A stretch of DNA of 54,445 nucleotides from Blastocatellia bacterium (GTDB lineage Bacteria > Acidobacteriota > Blastocatellia > HR10 > J050): assembly GCA_025054955.1 (NCBI GenBank), contig JANWZE010000085.1, positions 1 through 54,445 of the forward strand, in the 5' to 3' direction. Below the pieces are notes generated by a model, which saw only the letters and a program-made list of their open reading frames with translations, was not told where the DNA came from and searched no databases. Below are positions 41,121-51,171 of the stretch, piece by piece (positions within the stretch are counted from its first letter, which is position 1; each line of letters opens with the position of its first letter). Position numbers and translations under genes: made by a program.

Positions 41121-42185
41121 ATGAGGAGCTGGGATCAAATTACTTTGGCTTTGGCGCTGGGTTGTTTGGTGCTGCCGGCAGCGTCCCTGGTTCCCCTGAC
41201 TCGGGCGCAGGCTGATCGCGTATGCGTCTATGGCGATAAGAATTTCAAGGGGAAATCCGAGTGCTGGTCAGGGAGCGAAGACTTACCTGACCTACGGCGA
41301 CTGGGGTGGAACGATATGATTTCATCCATCCGCGTATTCGGTCGAGCGCGGGTGGTGATCTACAAAGACGTCAACTTTGGCGGCGAGTCGCTGGAAGTGG
41401 CGTCGGATGTGAGCGACTTGAAAAATCTGCCGGGCAACTGGAACGATCAAATCTCTTCGCTGCGCATCGTGGGCAGCGGCTACGGCGGATTCAATCAAGG
41501 AGGCGGCTATAATCCGCGGGACAATGTGCTGCCCGGTCAGGGAGCCAGCCAACTGCGCGGTCACGGCGTGTTTCAACTGCAAGGTCGCCGCAATGTGAAC
41601 CTGCAGACCGCCGTTGTCGAGTTAGCTGCCGACGGCGATGCGCTACTGGAATTTCGCGGAGATGATACGCTGCGATTTTATGGGCGATGGCGGCGTGTTG
41701 GCTCAAACGTTGATTTGGACCTGAAACAAGCTGACGATAGGCGTCGTGTCACTGGCGATGGTCGAATTGAATACCGGCGTGGGCAGATTGCTCAGATTAC
41801 GCTCAATGGCCGCAGCGAGCCCTGGGGCGATCCTTTTCGGCTCTCATTTAGCGTTCATGGAACGAGCGATGATCAGTCAGAGCAGTGGCGTCGGTCCGAA
41901 TACATGACGTGGCGCGGCCGGGTAGATGACGAGATCGAAATCTTTGTCCGCGGCGATGAAGTGCGAGTGCGGACCATTGCCGGCAGGCCGCTACAGGGCG
42001 AACGTGTATCGTTTTCCAGTCCGCTACCCCGACGAGATATTCGCGTGGAGCTTCGTCAGATTCGTGGGCGTGGATCGGTGGAAATCATCCAGCAGCCCGA
42101 ACGCTTCAACAATTACACGGCTGTGGTTCGCATTCGAGACAAGAGAGGCGGCGATGATGAATACGAGTTTGAATTGTCGTGGTGA
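41121..42185 (+). CDS. Exported beta/gamma-crystallin domain protein
   Basis: 354 residues from the ATG at 41121, chosen because GGAGG lies eight bases before it; the in-frame ATG at 41106 overlaps that site. A Sec signal (MRSWDQITLALALGCLVLPAASL, cleavage near AQA at residue 31) precedes a double Greek-key domain. The first motif is DRVCVYGDKNFKGKSECW with NDMISSI; the second is ARVVIYKDVNFGGESLEV with NDQISSL. N-D-x-x-S-S are calcium-ligand positions in this family, so it probably binds Ca2+. After a Gly-rich linker comes an all-beta region (about residues 135-354) with no recognised family. Envelope or extracellular location is expected. It sits inside the lipid-gene run but may be unrelated. 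Confidence 0.87.
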   Translation: MRSWDQITLALALGCLVLPAASLVPLTRAQADRVCVYGDKNFKGKSECWSGSEDLPDLRRLGWNDMISSIRVFGRARVVIYKDVNFGGESLEVASDVSDLKNLPGNWNDQISSLRIVGSGYGGFNQGGGYNPRDNVLPGQGASQLRGHGVFQLQGRRNVNLQTAVVELAADGDALLEFRGDDTLRFYGRWRRVGSNVDLDLKQADDRRRVTGDGRIEYRRGQIAQITLNGRSEPWGDPFRLSFSVHGTSDDQSEQWRRSEYMTWRGRVDDEIEIFVRGDEVRVRTIAGRPLQGERVSFSSPLPRRDIRVELRQIRGRGSVEIIQQPERFNNYTAVVRIRDKRGGDDEYEFELSW

Positions 42186-42232
42186 GCGGATTGGGGCTGC
42201 TGGCACAAATCGGCACAGGCGCGGATGGGTTG

Positions 42233-42324
42233 CTAGGTAACGTGACAAAATTTTCGGGGCGTTTTTGGAGTGCTGCGATGTGTCGCAGCTTTGGCCGGAA
42301 AGCGGTGACACGTCACTGCACTCT
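42233..42324 (-). repeat. MITE-like element, copy 4 (inverted, truncated)
   Basis: Begins CTAGGTAACGTGACAAAA at 42233, the right end of the element read backwards. It keeps both hairpins (GCTGCGATGTGTCGCAGC; GTGAC-AC-GTCAC) and loses similarity after CACTCTGAAGAC. The left end is missing. Confidence 0.7.
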
Positions 42325-42919
42325 GAAGACCGTGCTCACTTCATGCCCTTGACTTTGAAAAGCCCCGGCTCAACTCACTAGCCGCATGCGGCCGGCTGCA
42401 CATTGGCGTATGGTGTGGCAGCGGCGCTCGGTTGTCGGGGCGTCTCTTGGCGTATGCTCACGTTGACAATTCAATAGCGACTGACGGGGTAGAGATGTGT
42501 AGATACCGATGGCGGGCGCTCTCAGGGTAAACGAATCCGCAAGCCGCTCTGCTGAGCAACCGGAGAAAGCATTGGTGGACGTCGCCGCCGTCTTTTTGAT
42601 ATACTTGCGCCTCGTTTTCAGCAAACATTACATGATGGGAAAGGTGGTTGCGTTTCAGTGTTGCAAGTTAACGCAAGCGTCTCTTGGGCGCATCGGCTGC
42701 AAGAGGCGTGATCGTTTCTGTGGGGAACGGTACGGTCTCGTTCTGTTCTCTTCCGGCATATACTGAGCTGCTGATCCTTCCGGGCGGCAGCTTGCCTCCG
42801 TGGCAAGCCGGCTGGTGGAGCCTGTCCCGGCAGGCTTAGCCAATTGAGCAAGCGACCGTACACGGTCAGGTGTGGGGAGTAGAATTTTGGCAACTGAGGT
42901 TAATCAGGGAGAAGCCCAG
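42325..42919. other. Spacer and structured leader of the acyl reductase gene
   Basis: No supported gene. 42790-42808 (GCTTGCC-TCCGT-GGCAAGC) and 42819-42836 (AGCCTG-TCCCGG-CAGGCT) are two consecutive perfect hairpins 84-130 bp ahead of the ATG at 42920. Frames at 42509-42766 (plus) and 42618-42893 (minus) have no recognisable domain. Confidence 0.45.
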
Positions 42920-45235
42920 ATGATCCAGCCCGCTGGCGGCAAGCCCGACACGTTCTGGCGGGTGGAAGGAAGCCTGCTGAATTTGAATGCCATCCACCCG
43001 GTTGGTTTCTTCACCTGGAATGCGCAACGATTCACCGAGCGTTGGGCGCGGCGCAGTGGAGTTGGGCTGGTTACCTTGTTGAGGCCGTTCCTTTATTCAA
43101 CCAACCGCGTGTTGGCCACGCGCGTGTTGCACATGCTGCTGCGCGGCGTGAGTCGAGACCGACTCGACTTGCTTGGCGAAGAGTATTTCCACTATCGGTT
43201 GAAGCCTCGGTTGAATCAGCCGAGCGTAGACAAGATCAAGCAATTGCTCGCTTCGGGCAAATCTGTCGTGCTGGTCAGTCAGGGTCTGGAGCACATCATG
43301 CGGCCGCTGGCTCAGTATCTTGGCGCTCAGTATCTGATTGCCAACCGATTGGAATTTCGTGACGGACTGGCCACCGGCCGATTGCTCGATCCTGTGATTC
43401 GACCGCGCGGCGCCTATGCGCGGTTTGTGAGGAAAAAGGTGGATGGGCGCGTATCGGCCAAGAAACTAACGCGCCACCTGGGGATCACGCTTGATGAGCT
43501 GATGGGAGCCATTGTGCCGGCCAAAAGAGTCACGCACATGCCGGCCCGACCGATTGTCTTATTTGAAAAACGCGAGCGTCTCTCACAGCTCTCTGTGCGC
43601 CAATCGTTGGCCGGAAAGCAGCTTTTGCTCATCGGCGTCACCGGCTTCATCGGCAAAGTCTGGCTGGCCAAGGCGCTCAAAGACATTCCTACAATCGGCA
43701 GAATCTACTTGCTCATTCGTCGTCAGCGTTCGCTCAGCCCGCAGCGGCGCTTCCAGAAAATGGTCGAGGAATCGCCGGTGTTTGAATGGTTCCGGCAACG
43801 CTATGGCGCGGATTTAGCCGCATTTCTCAATGAGAAAATCGAAGTGGTTGAAGGCGACATCACACAGCCCGGACTCGGCCTCGACCCGCTGATGCACCAG
43901 CGATTGACCCGTGAATTGGATGTGATCATCAACAGTTCTGGGCTGACCGATTTTAATCCTGACCTGCGTGAAGCATTGGCGATCAATGTGGACGGCACGC
44001 TTCATCTACTGGATTTCTTCCGCCAGTGTGAACGCGCGGCACTCATGCACTTGTCCACCTGTTACGTTGTCGGTTATCGGGATGGACGTGTGCCGGAGCA
44101 GTTGATCGCCAATTACACGCCGTGGCCTATCGAAGGGTTTGATGCCGAGCGCGAGCGTCAATCGCTCTGGGCCTTAGTTCGGCGCATTGAAGCGGAAGCC
44201 GCCACGCCCGACGTCACCGAGCAGCTCCGCCAGCAAGCGCAGAGCAAAGCCGCCGAGGCCGATGACAGCAGCGACGCTGGCTTGGAAACGCGTCTGCGCC
44301 GTTATCGGCAGCGATGGATTAAGAATCAATTGATCGAAGCCGGCATGAAGCGGGCCAAAGAATTAGGCTGGCCCAATACCTACACGTTCACCAAGAGCAT
44401 GGCTGAATCGTTGATCGCGACGCTGGGAGCTGACTTGCCTATTGCCGTTGTGCGACCCTCTATCGTGGAGACATCCATTCATGAGCCGTTCTGTGGCTGG
44501 AACGAAGGCGTCAACACGTCGGCGCCGATTTCCTATCTGCTAGGCACCTATTTCAGGCAACTACCCAGCAACGAACGTAAATACCTGGACATCATCCCGG
44601 TGGACCTGGTCTGTCGCGGCATGGTCTTGATTGCTGCGGCGCTGGTGCAACGCCGGCACGATCAGGTTTACCAGTTGGCCACGTCGGCGGTTAATCCCTG
44701 CGACATGGGGCGCTCTATTGAGCTAACGGCGTTGGCGCATCGGAAATTCTATCGCGCGCAGGAGGGGCTGGCTTATCGTATGCGCGCTCGATTTGAATCC
44801 ATTCCTGTCTCCAAAGAGCGGTATCAGGCGCTCTCGGCGCCCGGTCAGAAGGCTGTCGTTCAGGCCATTCAAAAAATCAGCGCGCCGCTGCCGCTGAAGC
44901 GGCCTCCGTTGATCAACGTTGAACGCAATCTGGAGCGCGTTGCCAAGCTGATCGAGCTTTACGAGCCGTTCATTCTCGATAATCAACAGGTATTTAATAC
45001 CGGCAACGTCGCCCTCTTGTCGCAGGCTCTTGTGCCAGAGGAGAAAGAGGATTTCCAGTATGATCCGTTTTCGATTGATTGGTGGGAGTACTGGATCAAC
45101 ATTCATATTCCGGCGCTGCGGCGCTGGTCGTATCCGATCATTGAAGGCCGGCCGGTCGAGAAAGCATCCGGTCAACACTCGGCTGTCAATCTTCAGTCAT
45201 CGCCTTCTATGCTCGGCGCCAAATATCATGGATAA
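42920..45235 (+). CDS. Fatty acyl reductase (alcohol-forming, FAR type) fused to a degenerate HAD domain
   Basis: 771 residues from the ATG at 42920 (GGGAGAA eight bases upstream). Residues about 10-225 look like a HAD-IB fold: [11 protein letters not shown] (positions 12-22) sits where the DxDGT nucleophile loop should be, but reads RVEGS, so the catalytic Asp is absent. [16 protein letters not shown] matches motif II, and no GDSxxD motif follows. Residues about 235-600 are the NAD(P)-binding reductase: [47 protein letters not shown], and the catalytic YTFTK (about 488-492). [12 protein letters not shown] is the usual FAR sequence. The C-terminal 150 residues are a FAR_C-like region. It would reduce an acyl thioester to a fatty alcohol or a lipid-bound equivalent, as needed for ether lipids. 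Confidence 0.9.
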   Translation: MIQPAGGKPDTFWRVEGSLLNLNAIHPVGFFTWNAQRFTERWARRSGVGLVTLLRPFLYSTNRVLATRVLHMLLRGVSRDRLDLLGEEYFHYRLKPRLNQPSVDKIKQLLASGKSVVLVSQGLEHIMRPLAQYLGAQYLIANRLEFRDGLATGRLLDPVIRPRGAYARFVRKKVDGRVSAKKLTRHLGITLDELMGAIVPAKRVTHMPARPIVLFEKRERLSQLSVRQSLAGKQLLLIGVTGFIGKVWLAKALKDIPTIGRIYLLIRRQRSLSPQRRFQKMVEESPVFEWFRQRYGADLAAFLNEKIEVVEGDITQPGLGLDPLMHQRLTRELDVIINSSGLTDFNPDLREALAINVDGTLHLLDFFRQCERAALMHLSTCYVVGYRDGRVPEQLIANYTPWPIEGFDAERERQSLWALVRRIEAEAATPDVTEQLRQQAQSKAAEADDSSDAGLETRLRRYRQRWIKNQLIEAGMKRAKELGWPNTYTFTKSMAESLIATLGADLPIAVVRPSIVETSIHEPFCGWNEGVNTSAPISYLLGTYFRQLPSNERKYLDIIPVDLVCRGMVLIAAALVQRRHDQVYQLATSAVNPCDMGRSIELTALAHRKFYRAQEGLAYRMRARFESIPVSKERYQALSAPGQKAVVQAIQKISAPLPLKRPPLINVERNLERVAKLIELYEPFILDNQQVFNTGNVALLSQALVPEEKEDFQYDPFSIDWWEYWINIHIPALRRWSYPIIEGRPVEKASGQHSAVNLQSSPSMLGAKYHG

Positions 45236-45387
45236 GGTAGAAGTGAGAACCGAGGTGTCGCTATTGCGAGTGTGGGCGATGTGGCTCGGCCAAATCTCGG
45301 CGGCATGCTGCATCGCAACGAACGCCACCAAGCGGGTTGCGAGTCTGGGCGATGTGGCTCGGCCAAATCTCATGGATAAAGTCGAAG
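45228..45387. repeat. Local duplications at the end of the acyl reductase gene
   Basis: CATGGATAAGGTAGAAG (45228-45244, spanning the stop) recurs as CATGGATAAAGTCGAAG (45371-45387). A 33-bp stretch, GCGAGTGTGGGCGATGTGGC and on, at 45266-45298 recurs at 45339-45371. The pattern indicates duplication of the gene's 3' edge followed by divergence. Confidence 0.65.
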
Positions 45388-45400
45388 CGCCATCCGATAG

Positions 45401-45542
45401 CTAAGTAGGTGGACAAAAGGTCCGGCAGATTTTGGTGGGACGGGACATTTTGGAGTGTGGTGACGTGTCACCGCTTTCCAGCCAAAGCTGCGACACGTCG
45501 CAGCACTCCAAAAACGCCCCGAACGTTTGTCACGGTACTTAG
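45401..45542 (+). repeat. MITE-like element, copy 3 (best preserved)
   Basis: 142 bp with perfect ends CTAAGTA (45401-45407) and TACTTAG (45536-45542). Subterminal GTGGACAAA pairs with TTTGTCACG. Internal perfect palindromes are GGTGACGTGTCACC (45459-45472) and GCTGCGACACGTCGCAGC (45487-45504). No ORF. The next repeat starts at its last two bases. Confidence 0.85.
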
Positions 45543-45640
45543 AGCGGATTGCGAATCAATCTACCCTGGGGCGCGCAGTTGCAGCGTGCATGAGCCCGCA
45601 AGGCGGCGCTCGCTGGGCAAAGGCAATTGAAAATCGCTAT
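45541..45640. repeat. Second copy of the 98-bp palindromic family
   Basis: AGAGCGGATTGCGAATCAAT then CTACCCTGG matches the left end of the element at 35078. CAGCGTGCATGAGCCCGC (45582-45600) is its reverse complement at 35117-35135. It abuts MITE copy 3, suggesting nested or targeted insertion. The right end is poorly preserved. Confidence 0.55.
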
Positions 45641-45706
45641 AGTGGCAGTTGTTACGAATCGCCGATGAAAGGCAAACTGCCAGAACTTTGAACGTGTTTC
45701 CGATGT

Positions 45707-45850
45707 CGTGCTTGGGCTTTCGGATTTTCAACATGTTTGGGATTTCGTGCTTGGGCTTTCGGATTTTCAACATGTTTGGGGTTTCGCGCTTGGGCTTTCG
45801 GATTTTCAACATGTTTGGGATTTCGTGTTTCGGATTTCGGATTTTTTAAC
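45707..45850. repeat. 39-bp tandem repeat, four units
   Basis: Units start at 45707, 45746, 45785 and 45824: CGTGCTTGGGCTTTCGGATT, then TTCAACATGTTTGGGATTT, the last unit degenerate. The array is open in several frames (FRIFNMFG or [10 protein letters not shown]) and ends 3 bp before the reductase ATG at 45854. Similar CCGAAATCCGAA text occurs at 11728-11760. Confidence 0.85.
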
Positions 45851-45853
45851 ATT

Positions 45854-46990
45854 ATGGGGATTTTCATCACAGGAGTGACCGGTTACCTGGGCGCGCACAC
45901 AGCGGCCAATTTGTTGCAGGGTTACCCTGACTCGCTGAACCTGCTGGTGCGGGCTCACGATCAACGTGAAGCTGAAGAGCGGTTGTGGCGGGCCATGCAG
46001 TTGCATCTGGACTTCGCTCAGTTCTACGAATTTCTGCGAAGGCGGATGAACATCTTTCTTGGCGATTTGACACAGCCACGCTTCGGTTTGTCAGAGAGCG
46101 AGTACCGGCGCTTGGTCAAGTCAACCGATTCGATTATTCATTGCGCTGCGTCGCTCAATCGCAAATCGGAGAAGAGCTGTTTGAACGTCAATTTGCGCGG
46201 CACACTGGAAGTCATCAAGTTGGCTCAGGCGACGCGCGATGATCATGGTCTGCGGCGACTGAGTCACATCAGCACGGTCGCTGTCGCTGGCCATCGCAGC
46301 AATGAAATCGTGCATGAAGATGAAGCGATTGATTGGGATCGCTCTGATTACGATCCGTATGCGCGCACCAAGAAATTCTGCGAGCACATGATCGAGCAGT
46401 TGCTGCCTGACGTGCCAGTAACGATCTTTCGTCCGAGCATTGTGCTGGGTGACAGCCGGTATGGCGAGACCACGCAGTTTGATATGGTGATCGCGTTTGT
46501 TTTTCTGGCCAGGCTCCCGTTGCTGCCGTTTCGTCCGAGTGATCGGCTCGACATCGTGCCGGTTGATTTTGTCGCTGAGGCGATTGCCACACTGCATCAG
46601 AAGGAGCAGCCGGCGCATCGGATTTACCATCTCTCATCGGGGCGGCGCTCGGAGACGTTCGATGAGTTAACCAGTGCGCTGGCGCGGGCGCAGGGCAAGC
46701 GAAAACCTATCTTCATGCCCAGTCTGGAGCGGCCGGTGACCGCGATGGTGAATTTTCTCTCCAATCGCCGTTGGCCGCTGGTTCGGCAGTATGCCTCGCT
46801 GTTGAAGGTCTTCCTTCCATACTTGGTTTGGAATACGGTCTTTGATAACTCACGCATCGTTGCTGAGCTGGGCCGCGAGCCGGCGCCTTTTTCGAGCTAT
46901 TGCTATCCGCTGATGAAATTCGCTCGCAGGAACCGGTTTACCTATCCCTACAAGCCATGGCCGAATTTGGCCAAGGAGGCAGCGCGATGA
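45854..46990 (+). CDS. Thioester-reductase-like SDR (NAD-binding 4 family)
   Basis: 378-residue cytoplasmic reductase. I start it at the ATG at 45854 ([21 protein letters not shown]); the longer frame upstream only translates the 39-bp repeat array. It has the coenzyme motif [65 protein letters not shown], and the catalytic [12 protein letters not shown] (Tyr and Lys, about residue 162). [18 protein letters not shown] and [14 protein letters not shown] follow. This is the pattern of carboxylic-acid/thioester reductase domains and of FAR enzymes. It could reduce acyl thioesters alongside the FAR protein encoded 620 bp upstream. Its stop overlaps the start of the next gene (ATGA). Confidence 0.88.
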   Translation: MGIFITGVTGYLGAHTAANLLQGYPDSLNLLVRAHDQREAEERLWRAMQLHLDFAQFYEFLRRRMNIFLGDLTQPRFGLSESEYRRLVKSTDSIIHCAASLNRKSEKSCLNVNLRGTLEVIKLAQATRDDHGLRRLSHISTVAVAGHRSNEIVHEDEAIDWDRSDYDPYARTKKFCEHMIEQLLPDVPVTIFRPSIVLGDSRYGETTQFDMVIAFVFLARLPLLPFRPSDRLDIVPVDFVAEAIATLHQKEQPAHRIYHLSSGRRSETFDELTSALARAQGKRKPIFMPSLERPVTAMVNFLSNRRWPLVRQYASLLKVFLPYLVWNTVFDNSRIVAELGREPAPFSSYCYPLMKFARRNRFTYPYKPWPNLAKEAAR

Positions 46991-48432
46991 GCATGGATGT
47001 CGTCTTGCAAGCGTGGGTCGCCGGCATCATCGAACTCTCCAAGTTGAAATGGATGCTCGGCCACGGACGCCGCTGGACGCCAGGCGAAAAGCTTAAACTC
47101 TTCTTCACCGGCTACAACGGCACGCGCAACACCGGCGCTGATGTGCGCGTCGAGGAGATGCTACGGCAGTTGCGACACGTCCTCGGACCGCAGCACGTTG
47201 AATTCAGCGTGCTGACGCAGAATTTTGATTTGACGCGCGGCTACTTCTCTGGAACCCGGCAGGTCTATCTGCCCGATGTGTTTCCGCCGATGTTGTACCG
47301 CGAAGTGCCTCAGTATGACGGTGTCGTTGCCTGCGAAGGGTCCATGTTCAAGAGTAAATTTGCCAACGCGCTGACCACCATGATGGTGGGCGCATTGGGC
47401 ATCGCCTCGGCGCACAACAAGTTGTCGGTCGGCTATGGCGCTGAAGCTGGTTACATGGACCCGTTGGTGGCGCGCATGGTGGCTCGCTATTGTCGTCACT
47501 CATTGATTATCACGCGCAACGAAGAATCTATGGCCGTGCTCAATAAGCTGGGCGTGCTGACCGAACTGGGCACAGATACGGCGTGGACGTTCGAGCCGCA
47601 TGGGCCGGATTACGGAAACAAAATCCTACGTCAACTTGGATGGGACGAGCGCGCGCCGGTGCTGATCGTCTGCCCGATCAATCCGTTCTGGTGGCCGGTG
47701 AAAGCATCGGTGATGAAGTACCTGGCTTACACGGTGGCCGGCGCGTTCAAAGAGAGTCACTATCGCACGATTTACTTTCATCACGCAGGGCCATCGGTGA
47801 CGCGCGCCTACAATCACTATTTGACGGCGATGTCAAAGGCGGTCGCCGCCTTCCGCAAAGAGCAGAATGTCTTCACCGTGCTGGTAGCGATGGAGGCCCT
47901 GGACACCAAGGCGTGCCGACAGATGGCTGATCAATTGGGCGGTGTGCCGGTGTTGACGTCGCTCGATTACGATATGTATCAGTTGGTGAGTATCCTGCGC
48001 TGCGCTCATCTGATGGTCTCATCACGGTATCATGGGATTGTCTGCTCGATGCCGGCGTTGGTTGCATCGGCAGGTGTCACGATGGACGAGCGCATCCGCA
48101 ATCTGATGCGCGAGCGTGGCCATGAGCATTTACTGCTCGATGTGGACGATCCTCAACTCGAAGAGAAACTGCTTGCCGTGATGAGAACCTTGTTCAACGA
48201 GCGGGAGTCTGTTCGTCAGGGCATTGGTCAGACAGTCGCCAGAAACCTTAAACTGATGGCGCGCATGGGCGTCTATTTCGAGCAGCATGTGCAGCGGCGC
48301 TTCCCTGAATTTCCTATCCGGACGGGCATCCTCAGTTGGGAAGATTATCTGCCGCCGCTCAGCCCAACGTTGCGCAAGCTGGTTGAAACGTATGGCGACG
48401 CGCCACTGGCGATGAGACATGGAGCAACCTGA
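46987..48432 (+). CDS. Polysaccharide pyruvyl transferase-like protein
   Basis: 481 residues from the ATG at 46987, which overlaps the previous stop as ATGA. The N-terminus reads [30 protein letters not shown], the fold start of the pyruvyl transferase family. It continues with [57 protein letters not shown], a TDTAWTF strand, and [18 protein letters not shown], where SxRxHG is the family hallmark near the C-terminus. Members (such as CsaB, WcaK) transfer pyruvate from PEP to sugars, and some act on glycolipids. Tight coupling to a reductase and an acyl ligase is unusual and suggests a modified lipid headgroup (inference). Confidence 0.85.
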   Translation: MSMDVVLQAWVAGIIELSKLKWMLGHGRRWTPGEKLKLFFTGYNGTRNTGADVRVEEMLRQLRHVLGPQHVEFSVLTQNFDLTRGYFSGTRQVYLPDVFPPMLYREVPQYDGVVACEGSMFKSKFANALTTMMVGALGIASAHNKLSVGYGAEAGYMDPLVARMVARYCRHSLIITRNEESMAVLNKLGVLTELGTDTAWTFEPHGPDYGNKILRQLGWDERAPVLIVCPINPFWWPVKASVMKYLAYTVAGAFKESHYRTIYFHHAGPSVTRAYNHYLTAMSKAVAAFRKEQNVFTVLVAMEALDTKACRQMADQLGGVPVLTSLDYDMYQLVSILRCAHLMVSSRYHGIVCSMPALVASAGVTMDERIRNLMRERGHEHLLLDVDDPQLEEKLLAVMRTLFNERESVRQGIGQTVARNLKLMARMGVYFEQHVQRRFPEFPIRTGILSWEDYLPPLSPTLRKLVETYGDAPLAMRHGAT

Positions 48433-50110
48433 GCAACTTATGAATTTCGTTGAGCAGATTTTTCAGCGTTTGCATGAGACGCCGCAGCGGCCTGTCCTGC
48501 AGGAAGTGCGGGACGGCGAGATCACCGGCGCCACATGCGCTGAGTTATTGGCGGCAGTCCGCGCAGCGCGCGCATGTTTCAAAGCAGCAGGATTGAACAA
48601 AGGCGACCGCTGCGCTGTGCTAGCTGCCAATAGTATTCAATGGGCGGCTGTGGACCTGGCGCTGATGGCCGAAGGGATTATCGTTGTGCCGCTCTATGCG
48701 CGACAAGCGCCCAATGAGCTGGTCGGCATGATGAAGGATGCCGGCGTCTCGCTGATTTGCTGCGGTGACACATCGCTGCGCCAGGCGATTCATGAACATT
48801 GGCCTGATTCGCCCCCGACCTATTTATTTGAGCAGATTTTCGCTTCAACGGGCGAGGCTGGTGACGGCGAGGTTGCCCCAGTGGCATTAAACGAGTCGGA
48901 TCCAGTCACGATCATTTACACCTCTGGCACGTCGGGCGAGCCTAAAGGCGTTGTGCTCACGGTGGGGAACGTCACCTACATGCTCGGCTGTACGAACGCG
49001 CGACTCGATGTCTTGATGGGGGAGACGACGGAACCCGATCAGGTCTTTCATTACTTACCATTTTGCTTTGCCGGCTCGTGGATTCTGTTGCTCACATGCT
49101 TGACGCGCAACAGCGTGTTGACGCTTTCAACCGACCTGAACAAGCTGGCCGAGGAATGGAAAGTTGCGGCTCCGCACTATTGCCTCAACGTGCCGATCTT
49201 GTTGGAACGCATGCGCGCAGGCATCGAAGACCAATTCCACCAACGGGGTGGGCTGTTGCTCAGGCTCTATCAGAAAGGCAAAGCTGTGTGGTTCCGACGC
49301 AATGCGCGAACAGAGGTTGTCTCTGAAGAGACGGATTCGCCGCTTGATTCGCTCTGGTTGTTTTTAGCAAATTCCTTGATCTTTCCTGCGGTCAAGAAGC
49401 GACTTGGTCCTCGCTTGAAGGCGCTCATCTGTGGCTCAGCTCCATTGGCAAAGGAGACGCAGCTCTTTTTTATGATGCTCGGCATTCCCGTGCTGCAGGT
49501 GTATGGTTTGACAGAAACGACAGCCATTTGCACGATGGATCATCCCTACAAAGTGGAGCCAGGCCGCGTTGGGCCAGCCATTCCCGGCATTGAAATGAAA
49601 CTGGGCGACGGCGACGAAATCCTTGTGCGCGGCCCCAACATCTTTGCCGGATACTGGAACAAGCCTGACGCAACGGCGCAAGCCTTCACCGACGGCTGGT
49701 TCCGCACCGGCGATCAAGGCGAAGTGGACAACGGCAACTGGCGAATCATCGGGCGCGTCAAGCACGTGATTGTTTTGAGCTCCGGTCACAATGTGCCGCC
49801 TGAGCCGATTGAAGACATGATCATCCGGCAGATTCCCGGAGCGCAACAGGTCGTTTTGGTGGGGCATGGGCGAAGCTTTCTCGCGGCGCTGATTACCGGC
49901 AATGTGACACACCAGCAAGTCGAAGCGGCCTTGCATGTCGTCAATCAGCAGTTGCCACACTATAAACGCATCCGCGCGTTTCACATCGAAAGAGAGCCGT
50001 TCACCGTTGAAAGCGGCTTGCTGACGGCTAACGGCAAACTCAAGCGTGAAGCTATCGCCGCGCGGTTCAGTGAACAAATTGAAGACTTGTACCGCGCGAA
50101 AAAAGCCTGA
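48419..50110 (+). CDS. AMP-forming long-chain acyl-CoA/acyl-ACP ligase
   Basis: Activates a carboxylic acid as acyl-AMP and then thioester. In 563 residues it shows [21 protein letters not shown] (A3 loop), [56 protein letters not shown] (A5), [41 protein letters not shown] (A7/A8) and the catalytic Lys in [13 protein letters not shown]. The start at 48419 overlaps the pyruvyl transferase gene by 14 bp; Met8 at 48440 is an alternative. No carrier domain is attached. Coupled to the upstream genes, it could supply activated fatty acids to the reductases. Confidence 0.92.
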   Translation: MEQPEQLMNFVEQIFQRLHETPQRPVLQEVRDGEITGATCAELLAAVRAARACFKAAGLNKGDRCAVLAANSIQWAAVDLALMAEGIIVVPLYARQAPNELVGMMKDAGVSLICCGDTSLRQAIHEHWPDSPPTYLFEQIFASTGEAGDGEVAPVALNESDPVTIIYTSGTSGEPKGVVLTVGNVTYMLGCTNARLDVLMGETTEPDQVFHYLPFCFAGSWILLLTCLTRNSVLTLSTDLNKLAEEWKVAAPHYCLNVPILLERMRAGIEDQFHQRGGLLLRLYQKGKAVWFRRNARTEVVSEETDSPLDSLWLFLANSLIFPAVKKRLGPRLKALICGSAPLAKETQLFFMMLGIPVLQVYGLTETTAICTMDHPYKVEPGRVGPAIPGIEMKLGDGDEILVRGPNIFAGYWNKPDATAQAFTDGWFRTGDQGEVDNGNWRIIGRVKHVIVLSSGHNVPPEPIEDMIIRQIPGAQQVVLVGHGRSFLAALITGNVTHQQVEAALHVVNQQLPHYKRIRAFHIEREPFTVESGLLTANGKLKREAIAARFSEQIEDLYRAKKA

Positions 50111-50493
50111 TGCGTGGCGGTGTCGCGCCGTGCCTCAGCTCATCCAACTCGCTCGTCGTTCACGTATGGACAGGGCTTGACGATGCATCGGCGCCCGGTT
50201 GCGTGAGCCGATCACACATAGCCACGCGCTGCTTCATCATCAATGGTGATGGCTGCGCGCAACGTCGTGGGAGAGTCTCATGACGAACATCAGATTCGGA
50301 GGCGTTGTCCACGTCGTTGGTGACAACACCCAGAAACGATGAAAAACAGGCACAGCGTCACTGATTGACCGAGCGTAAATCTGATTGACTGAGTACGCTA
50401 CTGCCACACGATACGCCAATGTGCAGGCGTCGCTGATTAACTGATTGCAAATCTCTTCATCAGTGAATCTGCGCCTGCCTTTTCGGAGGAAAC
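50111..50493. other. Spacer with fragments of the dispersed repeats
   Basis: 383 bp without a gene. CACCCAGAAACGATGAAAAACAGG near 50329 is an inverted fragment of the unit at 11790-11955. CTGATTGACTGAG-type phrases repeat near 50360, 50384 and 50434. The ribosome site GGAGGAAAC of the next gene ends it. Confidence 0.5.
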
Positions 50494-50793
50494 ATGCCAA
50501 AGCATACACTCAGAGTAGTTGCCAGAATCATTGCTCGCCCGGACAAGGTGGAGGAACTACGTTCACTGTTGATGGGGTTGATTGAACCGACCCGCAAAGA
50601 ACCAGGTTGCATCGCCTATGAGCTGTTGCAAAACAAAGCCGATGAGACTGACTTCACGTTCGTGGAAGAATGGGAAGACGACGCGGCGTTGGATGCGCAT
50701 CTGGCTTCACCGCATGTGCGCGAGGCGCTCAGCAAAGCGCCTGCTCTGTTGGCGGCTGAGCCAGATATTCGTCGCTACAACGTGGTGGGATAG
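50494..50793 (+). CDS. Antibiotic biosynthesis monooxygenase (ABM) domain protein
   Basis: 99-residue ferredoxin-like-fold protein. It reads TLRVVARIIARPDKVEELRSLL, then GLIEPTRKEPGCIAYELLQNKADETDFTFVEEWEDDAALDAHLASPHVREAL. The EPGCxxYEL and EEWEDxAALDAHLxSPH blocks are the standard ABM pattern. GGAGG is seven bases before the ATG. Members include quinol monooxygenases and many small proteins with unproven activity. It is 15 bp from the cupin gene, so the two form an operon. Confidence 0.93.
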   Translation: MPKHTLRVVARIIARPDKVEELRSLLMGLIEPTRKEPGCIAYELLQNKADETDFTFVEEWEDDAALDAHLASPHVREALSKAPALLAAEPDIRRYNVVG

Positions 50794-50808
50794 GAGGCTT
50801 ACTGACCG

Positions 50809-51171
50809 ATGCCGACGCTGATCAGCAAACCGTCTGTGATTGAAGCTGCCGGCAATAAGCCGAAATTGATCGAAGAGTTCATCGGCCGTGTTAATTCCCA
50901 CACCACGGCAGTGAGCATCGCGCGGATGCGCAGTCCCGCCGGTTGGGTGGAGCCGGGACAGACCCCTGAGTTCGATGAGTACACGGTTGTCTTGCGCGGC
51001 CTGTTGCGCGTGACGACGCGGGAGGGCAGCGTTGACGTGCAAGCCGGTCAGGCTGTGATTGTTCATCGTGGTGAGTGGGTGCAGTACAGCACACCAGCGC
51101 CCGACGGCGCCGAGTATATCGCCGTGTGTCTGCCGGCGTTCGGCATGGACATCGTTCATCGGGATGAATGA
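50809..51171 (+). CDS. Small cupin-domain protein
   Basis: 120-residue single-domain cupin. It shows AGWVEPGQTPEFDEYTVVLRGLLRVTTREGSVDVQAGQAVIVHRGEWVQY. The motif has DEYTVVLRG where metal-binding His/Glu residues usually lie and HRGEWV as motif 2. Only part of the canonical His set is present, so metal binding is uncertain. GGAGG lies upstream. Co-transcribed with the ABM protein; function not known. Confidence 0.87.
   Translation: MPTLISKPSVIEAAGNKPKLIEEFIGRVNSHTTAVSIARMRSPAGWVEPGQTPEFDEYTVVLRGLLRVTTREGSVDVQAGQAVIVHRGEWVQYSTPAPDGAEYIAVCLPAFGMDIVHRDE

Noticed and set aside
42509-42893. Small frames on both strands before the acyl reductase gene
   Set aside because: No domain and they overlap each other and the hairpins.
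45707-45850. CRISPR array
   Set aside because: Units are contiguous 39-bp tandem repeats without unique spacers, and no cas genes are present.
45737-45853. 39-codon N-terminal extension of the thioester-reductase-like protein
   Set aside because: Made entirely of the 39-bp tandem repeat; the Rossmann motif starts right after the ATG at 45854. Kept as a finding because translation through the repeat cannot be excluded.
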